From positions 1,798,001 to 1,862,000 of the forward strand of contig NZ_CP102250.1 in NCBI RefSeq assembly GCF_025144995.1: 64,000 nt of DNA, written 5' to 3'. Both the position numbers and the translations under genes were made by a program. This DNA is from Alistipes indistinctus YIT 12060 (GTDB lineage Bacteria; Bacteroidota; Bacteroidia; Bacteroidales; Rikenellaceae). How positions within the stretch are numbered: the stretch's first letter is position 1; each line of letters begins with the position of its first letter. A model generated the notes under the pieces. That model was given only the letters and a program-made list of their open reading frames with translations, ran no database searches and was not told where the DNA came from. Of the stretch, positions 48,282 through 56,649 are shown in pieces.

Positions 48282-49492
48282 TTAACTTGAGTTCTTGTTA
48301 TCTAGTTTGTGAGAAAGCTCTTCCATATCCTGATTCAATTTATGGTCTGTGATTTTTGCATAGATTTGTGTGGTCTTGATATTCGAATGTCCCAGCATTT
48401 TTGCCAGGCTCTCCACCGGCATCCCGTGTGACAATGCAATAGTGGTAGCAAATGTATGGCGGGCTACGTGGAAAGTAATGTTTTTATGGATTTTGCAAAT
48501 GTCTGCTATCTCTTTTAAATAAGCGTTTGTTTTCTGATTACTTGGAACAGGAAATAGATTCTCCAATGTAGGATTATCATATTTTTCCAGCAAAAGTTTA
48601 GGTATATCCAACAACCGAATGGTGGACATCTCTTTACTTTTCTGCCTATTGATCCGAATCCACAACTGTCCGTCTATAGTGTATAGATGTTGGCGCCGCA
48701 AATTCTTTAAATCAATATAAGCGAGTCCGGTCCAACACGAAAACACAAACAAATCTCGGATGAGTTCAAGGCGGCGAACCGTAAATTTAGCTTGCATGAT
48801 AATTATCAGTTCTTCCATTGTCAGAAATTCACGGTCGACCTGCTGAAGCCTGATCTGGTATTGAGAAAACGGATTTTTGGTAATATAATTATTGTTTAGG
48901 GCCAGAAAACTATCCGTTTAAAAAACTGCATGAATTTGGCAGTTGTATTGGCTCCGCAGGTAGCAACAGTCCTCAGGTACAATTCGAAATCGCAGATAAA
49001 TTGATGGTCTATTTTGTCTAAAGCAATATCTTCTTTTGAAAAAGTCCGAGATATAAAATTAGCCAGGTGCTTTCTCGTTACTTCATATTTCAGATAAGTG
49101 GCTTTGGATTTACAGATACCTACTTGCTGTTTTACATTATCATTATGCATAGCCATTAATGCCAGCAGATAATGATGCTTGTTTTTTGTTCCCGTTAATG
49201 TTTCTTTGATTTGATTGGCTGTCGTGATTTGTCCATATAATGTTTGTTGGTAATACAATTGATTGATCTTTGTTCTGATTCCTGCAAGAGCCTTGTTTTT
49301 CTCTTTAATTTCATGCGTTCGACCAATTATAGAGTGATGGACAGTATCCCAATCTCCTAAATAGCACTTGACGCCTGTGTTAATTTCTGCCGATTTCCCG
49401 TTAATCGTAATACGGGCCATGACAGATTGCATCTCTTCCATCCGGTTGGCATTTTTTCGTTGGAAGAATAAAACTGAAATTGTGTTTCTCAT
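48282..49492 (-). pseudogene. Tyrosine recombinase (Bacteroidota integrase), one frameshift
   Basis: Starting at MRNTISVLFFQRKNAN the N-terminal half (arm-binding and SAM-like core-binding domains) runs to FMQFFKRIV. It then shifts frame near 48905 in a T run, and the other frame continues through NPFSQYQIRLQQVDREFLTM into the catalytic domain. That domain has TGLAYIDLKNL, the box HVARHTFATTIA with His and Arg, LGHSN, and the nucleophile Tyr in TTQIYAKI. The total is about 403 residues, the usual size. It lies about 470 bp from tRNA-Ser(UGA), the proposed integration target. Confidence 0.85.
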
Positions 49493-49540
49493 AGTAAGCA
49501 TGTAATTATTAATGATTAAAGATTTGAATAAAAAAATCAA

Positions 49541-49892
49541 AGTTAGATAATTACAAGCTGCTGATAATAAATATAATATTTTCTAAATCGTGATGATTCC
49601 GGGTTCGATCGTACTATCACGATTTAGTCATGACTTGGTTGGAATTGGAAAACATCAAGATGCTTCGGAATTGTCAGATATTAAATTGAATACAGCCTTA
49701 TTGCTTGATTTCCAAAGTAATAAAGAAGGCGGTGCTCCAAGGGTTCGAGACCATGGGGCGCGTCGAGTAATGCTTAATAATGCGCTTGATTATCAGTGTG
49801 TTGCAAATTGACAGAAGATGCAATTTAGCGACTGAGCTTTGTCGTCTTTTGGCTTGTGTATTGTCGTTAATGGCTGATTATCATGCAATAAA
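49541..49892. other. Right end of the element between integrase and tRNA-Ser
   Basis: No supported gene. It contains the 12-bp inverted repeat at 49583-49627. An ORF at 49590-49811 has no recognisable features and overlaps the repeat. Confidence 0.5.
49583..49627. repeat. 12-bp perfect inverted repeat near the integrase
   Basis: CTAAATCGTGAT (49583-49594) is the exact reverse complement of 49616-49627, with a 21-base spacer. It lies 90 bp upstream of the integrase start and 330 bp from the tRNA. It could be an arm-type or accessory site for recombination. Confidence 0.6.
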
Positions 49893-49923
49893 AAATCCCG
49901 ACAATTAAATTTTGTCGGGATTT
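49893..49923 (-). terminator. Terminator of tRNA-Ser(UGA)
   Basis: A 12-bp perfect stem (49893-49904 with 49912-49923) followed on the minus strand by a run of T, 36 bases past the tRNA 3' end. By the integration model this terminator belongs to the element. Confidence 0.85.
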
Positions 49924-49959
49924 GGTTGTCTTTTGTCCAGTTGTGTCTGGTTTTGTCAG

Positions 49960-50044
49960 CGGAGAGATAGGGATTCGAACCCCAGGAGCCTTTCAGCTCA
50001 ACGGTTTTCAAGACCGCCGCAATCGACCACTCTGCCATCTCTCC
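49960..50044 (-). tRNA. tRNA-Ser(UGA)
   Basis: An 85-base class II tRNA on the minus strand with acceptor GGAGAGA/TCTCTCC, a long variable arm and T loop GGGTTCGAATCCC. The anticodon loop CTTGAAA gives TGA. CCA is not encoded. It is the likely integration site of the adjacent element. Confidence 0.95.
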
Positions 50045-50049
50045 GGGGA

Positions 50050-50081
50050 CAAAAGTAGAACGGAAAATCTTTTTTTCCAAA
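50050..50081 (-). promoter_or_regulatory. Promoter of tRNA-Ser(UGA)
   Basis: Minus strand TTTG (50078-50081) and TACTTTTG (50050-50057) with a 20-bp spacer; full consensus, with the -7 box 6 bases before the tRNA. Confidence 0.8.
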
Positions 50082-50161
50082 TGATGCGTTCGAAACGGTT
50101 AATATTTTGATTCTAAACACCTCGTGCTCAGGCGCAGTATTTTATGTTTTTTGCCGGTTTT

Positions 50162-50194
50162 TTTGTTTTTTTCAAAATAATAATTTTATATTTG
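50162..50194 (+). promoter_or_regulatory. Promoter of the HU gene
   Basis: TTTG (50162-50165) and TATATTTG (50187-50194) with a 21-bp spacer; leader of about 45 bases to the ATG. Confidence 0.8.
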
Positions 50195-50243
50195 TATAAG
50201 ACCGACTGACCTAAAAGCCAATTACCTTAAACTTTATTGCATT

Positions 50244-50516
50244 ATGAACAAATCTCAACTTGTGGATGCCATCGCCAAAGAGGCCGCCATTACCAAAGTG
50301 GAGGCGAAGAAAGCGCTTGACGCTTTTATCGCTGTGACTGGAACAGCCCTTAAATCAGGGGATAAAATTGCCCTGGTTGGTTTCGGTTCTTTCTCGGTAG
50401 CTAAGAAACCGGGTCGTACGGGCCGTAACCCGCGCACGGGTGCTGCGATCAAGATCGCCCCGAAGAAGGTGGTAAAATTCAAAGCGGGTGCAGAACTGAG
50501 TTCTCTGGTAAAATAA
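50244..50516 (+). CDS. HU-family nucleoid DNA-binding protein
   Basis: A 90-residue histone-like protein that bends and compacts DNA. The full HU/IHF pattern is present: [14 protein letters not shown], then VGFGSFSV and the arm signature [18 protein letters not shown] (proline at the intercalating position), ending with [12 protein letters not shown]. It has its own strong promoter and a downstream terminator, consistent with high expression. HU versus IHF subunit cannot be told apart with certainty; a homodimeric HU is most likely. Confidence 0.95.
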   Translation: MNKSQLVDAIAKEAAITKVEAKKALDAFIAVTGTALKSGDKIALVGFGSFSVAKKPGRTGRNPRTGAAIKIAPKKVVKFKAGAELSSLVK

Positions 50517-50535
50517 CCGCCCGGAAGAGGAAAAG

Positions 50536-50567
50536 AGAGAGGCGCCCCTGCGGCAGCCTCTTTTTTT
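50536..50567 (+). terminator. Terminator of the HU gene
   Basis: An A-rich left arm and the stem AGAGGC/GCCTCT, with a nested GCC/GGC pair in the loop, followed by seven or more T, 20 bases after the stop. Confidence 0.8.
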
Positions 50568-50620
50568 ATTTGCCGTTTCCGAAAAAACGGGTAATCTTTG
50601 TAGCCGGAAATCCTAAGCCT

Positions 50621-51223
50621 ATGTCCAGGAAAAGAATCGTACTGCTGCTGATCGTGTTGTTGTTGGTCGTAGATCAGGTCGTCAAAATATGGGTCAAAAC
50701 GAACATGGCCCTCGACCAGAGTTTTACGGTTTTCCCGAATTGGTTTTTTATCCGCTTTATCGAAAATCCCGGGGCCGCGTTCGGATTTCAGCTCGGAGGG
50801 AGTTACGGTAAGTTGATCCTGAGCGTATTTCGCCTGGCAGCTATCGCTGCATTGGGGTATTATCTCGCAGTACTGCTGCGCAAAAAAGCACCCACGGGCG
50901 TGCTCGTCGGTTTTACACTGATTTTTGCCGGGGCGGTGGGTAATGTGATCGACAGTGCGTTTTACGGGCTGCTCTTTTCGGAGTCGACCTTTACCGGCGT
51001 CGCGACTTTTCTTCCCGAAGGAGGCGGATATGCCGGTTTCCTGCACGGCAAGGTGGTTGACATGCTTTATTTCCCGCTTTTTAGCGGTGTGTACCCCAGT
51101 TGGCTGCCTTGGGTGGGCGGTGAACCGTTCCTCTTTTTCAGTCCGATCTTTAACTTGGCCGACAGCTATATTTCCGTCGGAATTATCTACATGCTGCTGT
51201 TCCAGCGCAAATTTTTCAAATAA
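50621..51223 (+). CDS. lspA: Lipoprotein signal peptidase (signal peptidase II)
   Basis: A 200-residue inner-membrane aspartic protease that removes signal peptides from prolipoproteins. It has four hydrophobic segments and the catalytic aspartates in GNVIDSAFYG and FNLADSYISVG, with the upstream motifs VDQVVKIWV and ENPGAAFG. The start MSRKRIVLL follows an open stretch that overlaps the HU terminator. An insertion between the two catalytic motifs (about residues 115-160) makes it longer than the E. coli enzyme, as in other Bacteroidota. Confidence 0.95.
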   Translation: MSRKRIVLLLIVLLLVVDQVVKIWVKTNMALDQSFTVFPNWFFIRFIENPGAAFGFQLGGSYGKLILSVFRLAAIAALGYYLAVLLRKKAPTGVLVGFTLIFAGAVGNVIDSAFYGLLFSESTFTGVATFLPEGGGYAGFLHGKVVDMLYFPLFSGVYPSWLPWVGGEPFLFFSPIFNLADSYISVGIIYMLLFQRKFFK

Positions 51224-51302
51224 ATTTCCCGCTCGCAAAGCAAATTTCCAAAAGGGGGGGATCCGGGTTGTTAAAGGCTTCCCGAAAGCTCCCGCGCATA
51301 AT

Positions 51303-51695
51303 TTACCACCGCGGTGCCATCGCATCCGGTAGGTAGCGCAGCGTGTGAGTGCCGTCGGCGTCGAATTCAACGCCGATGAAGTCGAACTGCACGTCCATAT
51401 CTAGCCCATAGGTGGCGATGTAACCGCGTGCCGCCTTGCAAAGCGACCGGAATTTCGCGGCTGTCATCGCCTCTTCCGGCGCAGTCAGGCCGTCAGCTGC
51501 CCGGCTTTTCACTTCGATAATGTGCAGGACGCCGTCGCGCCGGGCGACAAGGTCGATTTCACAGCGACCGTTCCGCCAGTTGCGGTGGAGCAGGTCGAAT
51601 CCCTCTTTAAGCAGGTATTCCGCCGCGAGGCGTTCCCCCTCGGCTCCGGTGCTGAGCGCGTCGAGACGCTCTTGATAGGCCGTTGTGCGGATCAT
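51303..51695 (-). CDS. yraN: YraN family protein (UPF0102)
   Basis: A 130-residue member of the UPF0102 family with a predicted nuclease-like fold. The conserved core is GAEGERLAAEYLLKEGF, RNWRNGRCEIDLVARRDG and LHIIEVKSR, the E-x-K arrangement of restriction-endonuclease-like folds. The molecular role is unproven. The ATG overlaps the stop of pepE (ATGA), so the two are coupled. Confidence 0.92.
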   Translation of the reverse strand: MIRTTAYQERLDALSTGAEGERLAAEYLLKEGFDLLHRNWRNGRCEIDLVARRDGVLHIIEVKSRAADGLTAPEEAMTAAKFRSLCKAARGYIATYGLDMDVQFDFIGVEFDADGTHTLRYLPDAMAPRW

Positions 51696-52414
51696 CCTTC
51701 GAGCGGTTGTTGCAACAGGAATCCGAGATCGTCACCGGGATTTACTTCACGGGGCAGTTCTCCCCAGCGGAATATACGCATCGGGCGGGGACCGATCAGC
51801 GACAGCCTGTCGCCTTCGAGCCGCAGCATGCATCCTTCGCGCAGTCCTGCTACGTATACGTTGGTGTTGACGGTAATGTACTCTTCGATACGCTGCTCGC
51901 GCGTTTCTCCCGCATGGCCCTGCGGGTGTGCGTCGAGGTAGTGGGGGTTGATCTGGAACGGGATCAGTCCGGCGGCATGGAAAGTGGCGGGCTCGATGAT
52001 CGGCATGTCGTTCGTGGTGCCGATGGTCGGGCAGGCCATGTTGCTGCCCGCGCTCCAACCCGCATAAGGAATCCCTTCGTCGGTCACTCTTAGTCGGATC
52101 GCTTCGACCAGCCCTTCGCGTTGCATCATTTGTGCGAGACGGAACGTGTTGCCTCCGCCTACGACAATCCCCTTTGCGGACATGATGGCCAGTGCCGGAT
52201 TGGCTTCGCGGTGTACCGAACGGACACGGATGCCGAGTTCTGAGAAGCGAGCCTGTACCTTTTCCAGGTAGGCATCGTAGGTGAAAGTCACTGCGGCGTA
52301 CGGGACGAACATCACTTCGTCGATGCCCTTGAAAAAATCGCCGAGCTCTTTTTTCGGATAATCGAGGTAAGCCTCGCCGGCATTGGTCGAATTGCTGATC
52401 AACAGGAGTCTCAT
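51692..52414 (-). CDS. pepE: Dipeptidase E (peptidase family S51)
   Basis: A 240-residue cytoplasmic serine peptidase specific, in known members, for N-terminal aspartyl dipeptides. The nucleophile elbow is AGWSAGSNMA (about residue 120). Other signatures are VVGGGNTFRL and INPHYLDAHPQGHAGETREQ (20 residues). It precedes yraN with a four-base overlap. Confidence 0.93.
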   Translation of the reverse strand: MRLLLISNSTNAGEAYLDYPKKELGDFFKGIDEVMFVPYAAVTFTYDAYLEKVQARFSELGIRVRSVHREANPALAIMSAKGIVVGGGNTFRLAQMMQREGLVEAIRLRVTDEGIPYAGWSAGSNMACPTIGTTNDMPIIEPATFHAAGLIPFQINPHYLDAHPQGHAGETREQRIEEYITVNTNVYVAGLREGCMLRLEGDRLSLIGPRPMRIFRWGELPREVNPGDDLGFLLQQPLEG

Positions 52415-52432
52415 GGTATGCTGGTTTAGGGG

Positions 52433-52458
52433 AGGGACCGCTTGAGAGAAGCGTCCCT
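52433..52458. other. Hairpin between purN and pepE
   Basis: AGGGACCGCTT pairs with AAGCGTCCCT with one bulged C. There is no T run on either side, so it may be an mRNA structure in the pepE leader rather than a terminator. The rest of the 260-bp gap shows nothing I recognise. Confidence 0.35.
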
Positions 52459-52675
52459 GCCGGTCTGTTATATGCTATCGTTTATATTATATATAAGTAT
52501 AGACGTAATAGCTGCATCAGTGGGACCACGGAAAAACCCGGGCGTTGGCTGTTCGTACTGTTTTTATCCGTCGGTGCGTTTGCTCCTTTTGTCGCCTTCG
52601 GTGCGTGCGATCGATACGTCGTTTCCCGTTTCCGCGACTGTGATGCGCCAATGATTTTCCCTTGCAAAAACCGCA

Positions 52676-53245
52676 CTACAATTTGGCGAGCTCTGCTTCG
52701 ACGGCTTGCGGGTAGTATTCGTATTCGAGCGCATGCACTTTTGCAGCCACCTCTTGCGGCGTGTCGTCCGGTGCGAGGGGCACCCGGTGCTGTGCGATAA
52801 TGTCGCCGCTGTCATACTGGCTGTTCACACGGTGGATCGTAATACCCGATTCTTTTTCCCCGGCTTCCACGACCGCCTGGTGCACACGGTCGCCGTACAT
52901 TCCTTTGCCGCCGTATTTGGGCAGCAGCGCCGGATGGATATTGACGATGCGGTCGGGATAGGCGGCGATCAGGTAGTCCGGGACGAGCCACAGGAATCCG
53001 GCCAGCACGACGAAATCGATCCGTTCCTGCCGCAGCCGGGCGAGCACCTGTTCGCTATTGTAGAAAATATCGCGGTCGAATACCATGCTTTCCACACCCA
53101 ATCGGGCGGCACGTTCGATCGCGCCGGCCTCCGCTTTGTTCGACAGCACCAGCCTTACAGTGCCCTGAGGATGGGCTGAGAAGTAACGGATCAGGTTTTC
53201 GGCATTGGAGCCCGAACCCGACGCGAATATGGCTATATTTTTCAT
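52676..53245 (-). CDS. purN: Phosphoribosylglycinamide formyltransferase
   Basis: A 189-residue enzyme that formylates GAR with 10-formyl-tetrahydrofolate in purine synthesis. It has the GAR/phosphate loop FASGSGSNAENLI (residues 7-19), the catalytic motif NIHPALLPKYGGKGMYG with Asn and His, and the Asp in NSQYDSGDIIAQH. It is divergent from acpP, with about 150 bp between them. Confidence 0.95.
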   Translation of the reverse strand: MKNIAIFASGSGSNAENLIRYFSAHPQGTVRLVLSNKAEAGAIERAARLGVESMVFDRDIFYNSEQVLARLRQERIDFVVLAGFLWLVPDYLIAAYPDRIVNIHPALLPKYGGKGMYGDRVHQAVVEAGEKESGITIHRVNSQYDSGDIIAQHRVPLAPDDTPQEVAAKVHALEYEYYPQAVEAELAKL

Positions 53246-53324
53246 AATTAGTTTTTTACGGGTGAAATCCCGGTGAAAAAACGCAAAAAAACGTTCGGGA
53301 TATCAAATGTAAGGGAAAAAGTGT

Positions 53325-53332
53325 TACTTTTG
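53325..53332 (+). promoter_or_regulatory. -7 element of acpP-fabF
   Basis: TACTTTTG matches the consensus and lies 65 bp before acpP. A well-spaced -33 TTTG is not seen. Confidence 0.5.
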
Positions 53333-53396
53333 CAAAAAATTGGCTTTGAATTACGAAGTTATTTTGGAATAATGTTAAACCTAAATCATTAGTATC

Positions 53397-53633
53397 ATGT
53401 CAGACATTTCATCAAAAGTAGTGGACATTATCGTGGACAAACTGGGCGTTGACGCAGCAGAGGTTGTTCCTACCGCCAGCTTCACCAACGACCTGGGTGC
53501 CGATTCTCTGGACACCGTTGAGTTGATCATGGAATTCGAGAAAGAGTTCGAGATCTCGATTCCTGATGAAGATGCCGAGAAGATCACCACCGTCGGCGAC
53601 GCCATTACTTACATTTCTGCCAAGAAAAACTAA
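53397..53633 (+). CDS. acpP: Acyl carrier protein
   Basis: A 78-residue acidic carrier of growing fatty acyl chains. The 4'-phosphopantetheine serine is in [12 protein letters not shown]. It is followed 50 bp later by fabF, the usual pair, and rnc comes next, a conserved order in many bacteria. Confidence 0.97.
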   Translation: MSDISSKVVDIIVDKLGVDAAEVVPTASFTNDLGADSLDTVELIMEFEKEFEISIPDEDAEKITTVGDAITYISAKKN

Positions 53634-53683
53634 AAGGCCTTAAATTGGACAGGCAATTTTTGTTTAACGAACGAAATTTCTTT

Positions 53684-54931
53684 ATGAAACAACGAAGAGT
53701 TGTAGTAACCGGGATCGGAACCCTTAACCCGCTGGGAAACAATATCGAGGAATATTTCACGAACCTTACACAGGGCGTGAGCGGCGCAGGACCCATTACT
53801 CATTTCGACCCTTCCAACTTCAAGACAAAATTTGCCTGCGAACTCAAAGGCTACGATCCCAATAACTTTTTCGACCGTAAAGAGGTCCGCAAGTACGACC
53901 TCTATACGCAGTATGCCCTTATCGCAGCCGAACAGGCCATCAAGGACTCGGGACTCGATCTCGAGACGATCGATAAGGATATGGCCGGAGTTATCTGGGC
54001 TTCAGGCATAGGTGGACTGGAGACATTCTACCAAGAGGTAAAGAGCTATGTCAAGGGAGGCGAAATCCCCCGATATAGCCCTTTCTTCATCCCCAAGATG
54101 ATCGCGGATATGGGCGCCGGCCAGATTTCGATGAAATACGGTTTCCGGGGGCCGAACTATTGTACGGTTTCCGCATGCGCGTCGTCGAACAACGCGATGA
54201 TCGATGCGATGACCTACATCCGTCTGGGACGTGCCGACATCATTATGACCGGTGGCTCGGAAGCCGCTATCAACCCTCCCGGAGTAGGGGGATTCAACTC
54301 CATGCAGGCCCTTTCGACCCGCAATGACGATCCGACGCGCGCATCGCGTCCGTTCGACGCGGACCGCGACGGGTTCGTGATCGGTGAAGGTGCCGGTGCG
54401 CTGATCCTCGAAGAGTATGAGCACGCCAAGGCACGCGGGGCCAAGATTTATGCCGAAGTAGCCGGCGGCGGCATGAGCGCCGACGCTTACCACCTGACCG
54501 CACCGCATCCCGAAGGGCTCGGTGCACGCAAGTCGATGAGCGATGCGATCAACGATGCGGGCCTCAAACCCGAGGATATCGATCTGGTCAATACGCACGG
54601 CACTTCGACGCCGGTGGGCGACGTGGCTGAGCTGAACGGCATCAAGGCCACCTTCGGCGACCATGTGTACAAGATGAACATCAACGCTACGAAATCGATG
54701 ACCGGCCACCTGTTGGGCGCTGCCGGTGCGATCGAGGCTCTGGCTTGCATCCTGGCGCTGACCAAAGGCATCGTTGCCCCGACCATCAACAACGAGAACC
54801 TCGATCCCCAGATCGATCCGAAGCTCAACCTGACGCTTAACAAAGCGCAGCAGCGCGATGTGAAATGCGCATTGAGCAATACGTTCGGTTTTGGCGGACA
54901 CAACTCCACGGTGATCCTCAAAAAAATCTAA
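53684..54931 (+). CDS. fabF: 3-oxoacyl-[acyl-carrier-protein] synthase II
   Basis: A 415-residue condensing enzyme that elongates acyl-ACP with malonyl-ACP. The start MKQRRVVVTGIGTLNP was chosen. The catalytic Cys is in VSACASSNNAM, the two His in NTHGTSTPVGD and KSMTGHLLGAAG, and the glycine-rich end is NTFGFGGHN. It lies 7 bp before rnc. Confidence 0.97.
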   Translation: MKQRRVVVTGIGTLNPLGNNIEEYFTNLTQGVSGAGPITHFDPSNFKTKFACELKGYDPNNFFDRKEVRKYDLYTQYALIAAEQAIKDSGLDLETIDKDMAGVIWASGIGGLETFYQEVKSYVKGGEIPRYSPFFIPKMIADMGAGQISMKYGFRGPNYCTVSACASSNNAMIDAMTYIRLGRADIIMTGGSEAAINPPGVGGFNSMQALSTRNDDPTRASRPFDADRDGFVIGEGAGALILEEYEHAKARGAKIYAEVAGGGMSADAYHLTAPHPEGLGARKSMSDAINDAGLKPEDIDLVNTHGTSTPVGDVAELNGIKATFGDHVYKMNINATKSMTGHLLGAAGAIEALACILALTKGIVAPTINNENLDPQIDPKLNLTLNKAQQRDVKCALSNTFGFGGHNSTVILKKI

Positions 54932-54938
54932 GCGCGCT

Positions 54939-55718
54939 GTGGCGGGTTCGATACTGCTTGCTCTGAAGCTCCGCTGGAGCCGGGACAGGGAGTATTACAA
55001 AATCGTGAAACACCTTTTCGGCTTCCTGCCGAACAACATAGAACTCTACAAGCTGGCCTTGATACACAGGTCAGCTTCGTTGTTTTTGGAGGATGGCACG
55101 CCGATTAACAACGAACGCCTTGAATTCCTGGGCGATGCAGTGATCGAGGCAATTGTGTCGGACTGCCTTTTCATCGAATTTCCGGAACGGGACGAAGGAT
55201 TCCTGACCCAGTTGCGTTCCAAGATCGTGAGTCGCAGTACGCTCAACGCGCTGGGCTTGCGGTTAGGCCTCGATCGCCATATCATCGTGCAGGGCGGCGG
55301 TAATTTTGCACAGAAACACCTGTATGGCGATGCGCTTGAGGCGATGGTCGGCGCGATGTATCTCGATAAGGGATACGAATTCGTCAATAGGTTGTTTATC
55401 AATGAAATCCTCCGTCGGTATATCAACCTCAGCAGCATGACCCGCACTGAGACAGATTTCAAAAGCCGGTTGATCGAGTGGGGGCAAAAGAATAAACGGA
55501 GGATAACGTTCAGCACCGTCAACGGCGAGGCATTCACTTCACAGCACCCCACATTCCGTTCGGCAGTGTTGCTGGACGGTGCCGAGATCGGAACGGGTGA
55601 GGGCGGTTCGAAAAAGGAAGCCGAGCAGAGGGCTGCGATGCATGCTGCCGAGAGGCTGCGTGAAACCGCACCGGAAGGGGCTTTCGGCCATATTGAAATC
55701 GATATCGAAACCATTTGA
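54939..55718 (+). CDS. rnc: Ribonuclease III
   Basis: A 259-residue double-strand RNA endonuclease that processes rRNA and mRNA. The catalytic domain has the signature NNERLEFLGDAV and the second acidic cluster GDALEAMVGAMYLD. The C-terminal double-stranded-RNA-binding domain includes GEGGSKKEAEQRAAMHAAE. The start is a GTG at 54939, 7 bp after fabF; an ATG further in would remove helix 1. The gene is slightly longer than in E. coli (226). Confidence 0.95.
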   Translation: MAGSILLALKLRWSRDREYYKIVKHLFGFLPNNIELYKLALIHRSASLFLEDGTPINNERLEFLGDAVIEAIVSDCLFIEFPERDEGFLTQLRSKIVSRSTLNALGLRLGLDRHIIVQGGGNFAQKHLYGDALEAMVGAMYLDKGYEFVNRLFINEILRRYINLSSMTRTETDFKSRLIEWGQKNKRRITFSTVNGEAFTSQHPTFRSAVLLDGAEIGTGEGGSKKEAEQRAAMHAAERLRETAPEGAFGHIEIDIETI

Positions 55719-55866
55719 TTCTATCCTTGCCGGTCACGACATAGGTTTGCCGGGTACATGGCATACGTCGGATCTTAGGGGCACCCGTGCGGAGTTTAAG
55801 TTTCCCTTCCGGTGTCTCTACGGGAAGGTGCCGTTGCAAATTTGTGGTGAAAATCGGAATCAGGCG

Positions 55867-55896
55867 TTGCCGTTACGCATAGAAATCCTTATCTTG
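55867..55896 (+). promoter_or_regulatory. Candidate radC promoter
   Basis: TTG (55867-55869) and TATCTTG (55890-55896), spacer 20 bp, one T short of the -7 consensus; about 55 bp before the radC ATG. The rest of the 230-bp gap shows no gene. Confidence 0.4.
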
Positions 55897-55950
55897 CCGT
55901 AACCGGGCGGCGTATTCGAAGGCCCGTATAAACTACCCAAACCCAACGTT

Positions 55951-56622
55951 ATGCTGACGGACAAGCAGGTGCGCGGGAAACTCGTGAACCAAGGCGTGCG
56001 GTCGCTCTCCGACGCCGAATTACTCTCTATATTGTTGCAGAAAGGCGAGGCGGGCGGCTCGGCGCTTGAGTTGGCCGAACGATTATTGGAAGCCTACGAT
56101 CACAATTTGATGCGCATTGCACTCGACGGTCCGGGCAAACTTCGTTCGGTGGCGCAACTCGGAATCGCCCGGGCTGCGCTGGTCAGTGCAGCACTCGAAA
56201 TCGGGCGCCGGGGCCGTGCCGCGGAAAACAGCATGCGTGACCAGATTATGAGCGACCGGGATGTGATAGAACTTTTCCAGCCCGAATTGGCGATCTTGCC
56301 GCATGAGGAGTTTTGGGTCCTTTACCTGAACGCATCGAACAAAATTCTCGACCGGGTCCGCATCAGTCAGGGCGGCGTAACGGGAACCGTGGTCGATTAC
56401 AAACTGATCGTCAAACGTGCCGTCGAGCGCCTGGCACAAGGGATCCTGCTCGTGCACAATCACCCTTCGGGCAATCCTTTGCCCAGCGACGCGGACACGC
56501 TGATCACCGAAAAACTGGTGCGTGCCGCATCGTTGTTCGAGATCACAGTGGCAGACCATGTCATTATCACGTCCGGCGAGTGTTACAGTTTTCGGAGCCA
56601 CGGCTTTTTCGACCGGTTGTAA
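55951..56622 (+). CDS. radC: RadC family JAB-domain protein (UPF0758)
   Basis: A 223-residue protein with an N-terminal helix-hairpin-helix-like region (VRSLSDAELLSILLQKG, then LGIARAALVSAALE) and a C-terminal JAB/MPN domain. The metal motif is HNHPSGNPLPSDAD, with upstream Glu in the ISQGGVTGTVVD region. Despite the historical name, a direct DNA-repair role is not established. It converges with the phosphatase gene, 27 bp apart. Confidence 0.93.
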   Translation: MLTDKQVRGKLVNQGVRSLSDAELLSILLQKGEAGGSALELAERLLEAYDHNLMRIALDGPGKLRSVAQLGIARAALVSAALEIGRRGRAAENSMRDQIMSDRDVIELFQPELAILPHEEFWVLYLNASNKILDRVRISQGGVTGTVVDYKLIVKRAVERLAQGILLVHNHPSGNPLPSDADTLITEKLVRAASLFEITVADHVIITSGECYSFRSHGFFDRL

Positions 56623-56649
56623 ACCAAGGGGGATACGTACTTATTCCGT

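Larger units (their letters stand above)
37669..49971. mobile_element. Integrative element in tRNA-Ser(UGA) carrying hipBA and a decayed Ssp-like defence locus
   Basis: The left end is a fragment matching the tRNA-Ser 3' end (13 identical bases 37669-37681, about 20 of 24 over a longer stretch). The right end is the same sequence, in the same orientation, inside the intact tRNA-Ser(UGA) (49959-49971). A tyrosine recombinase gene lies next to the tRNA. Most of the interior is clearly more AT-rich than the flanks. No conjugation, replication or phage structural genes are seen, so it is a simple genomic island or the remnant of one. The left boundary is less certain than the right. Confidence 0.65.

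Noticed and set aside
49583-49627. Possible tRNA (GGGTTCGATC next to pairing arms)
   Set aside because: Only about 45 bases between the arms and no room for D and anticodon arms; treated as an inverted repeat.
37669-49971. Prophage or conjugative transposon
   Set aside because: No capsid, portal, terminase, tra/mob or replication genes were found; only an integrase and cargo.
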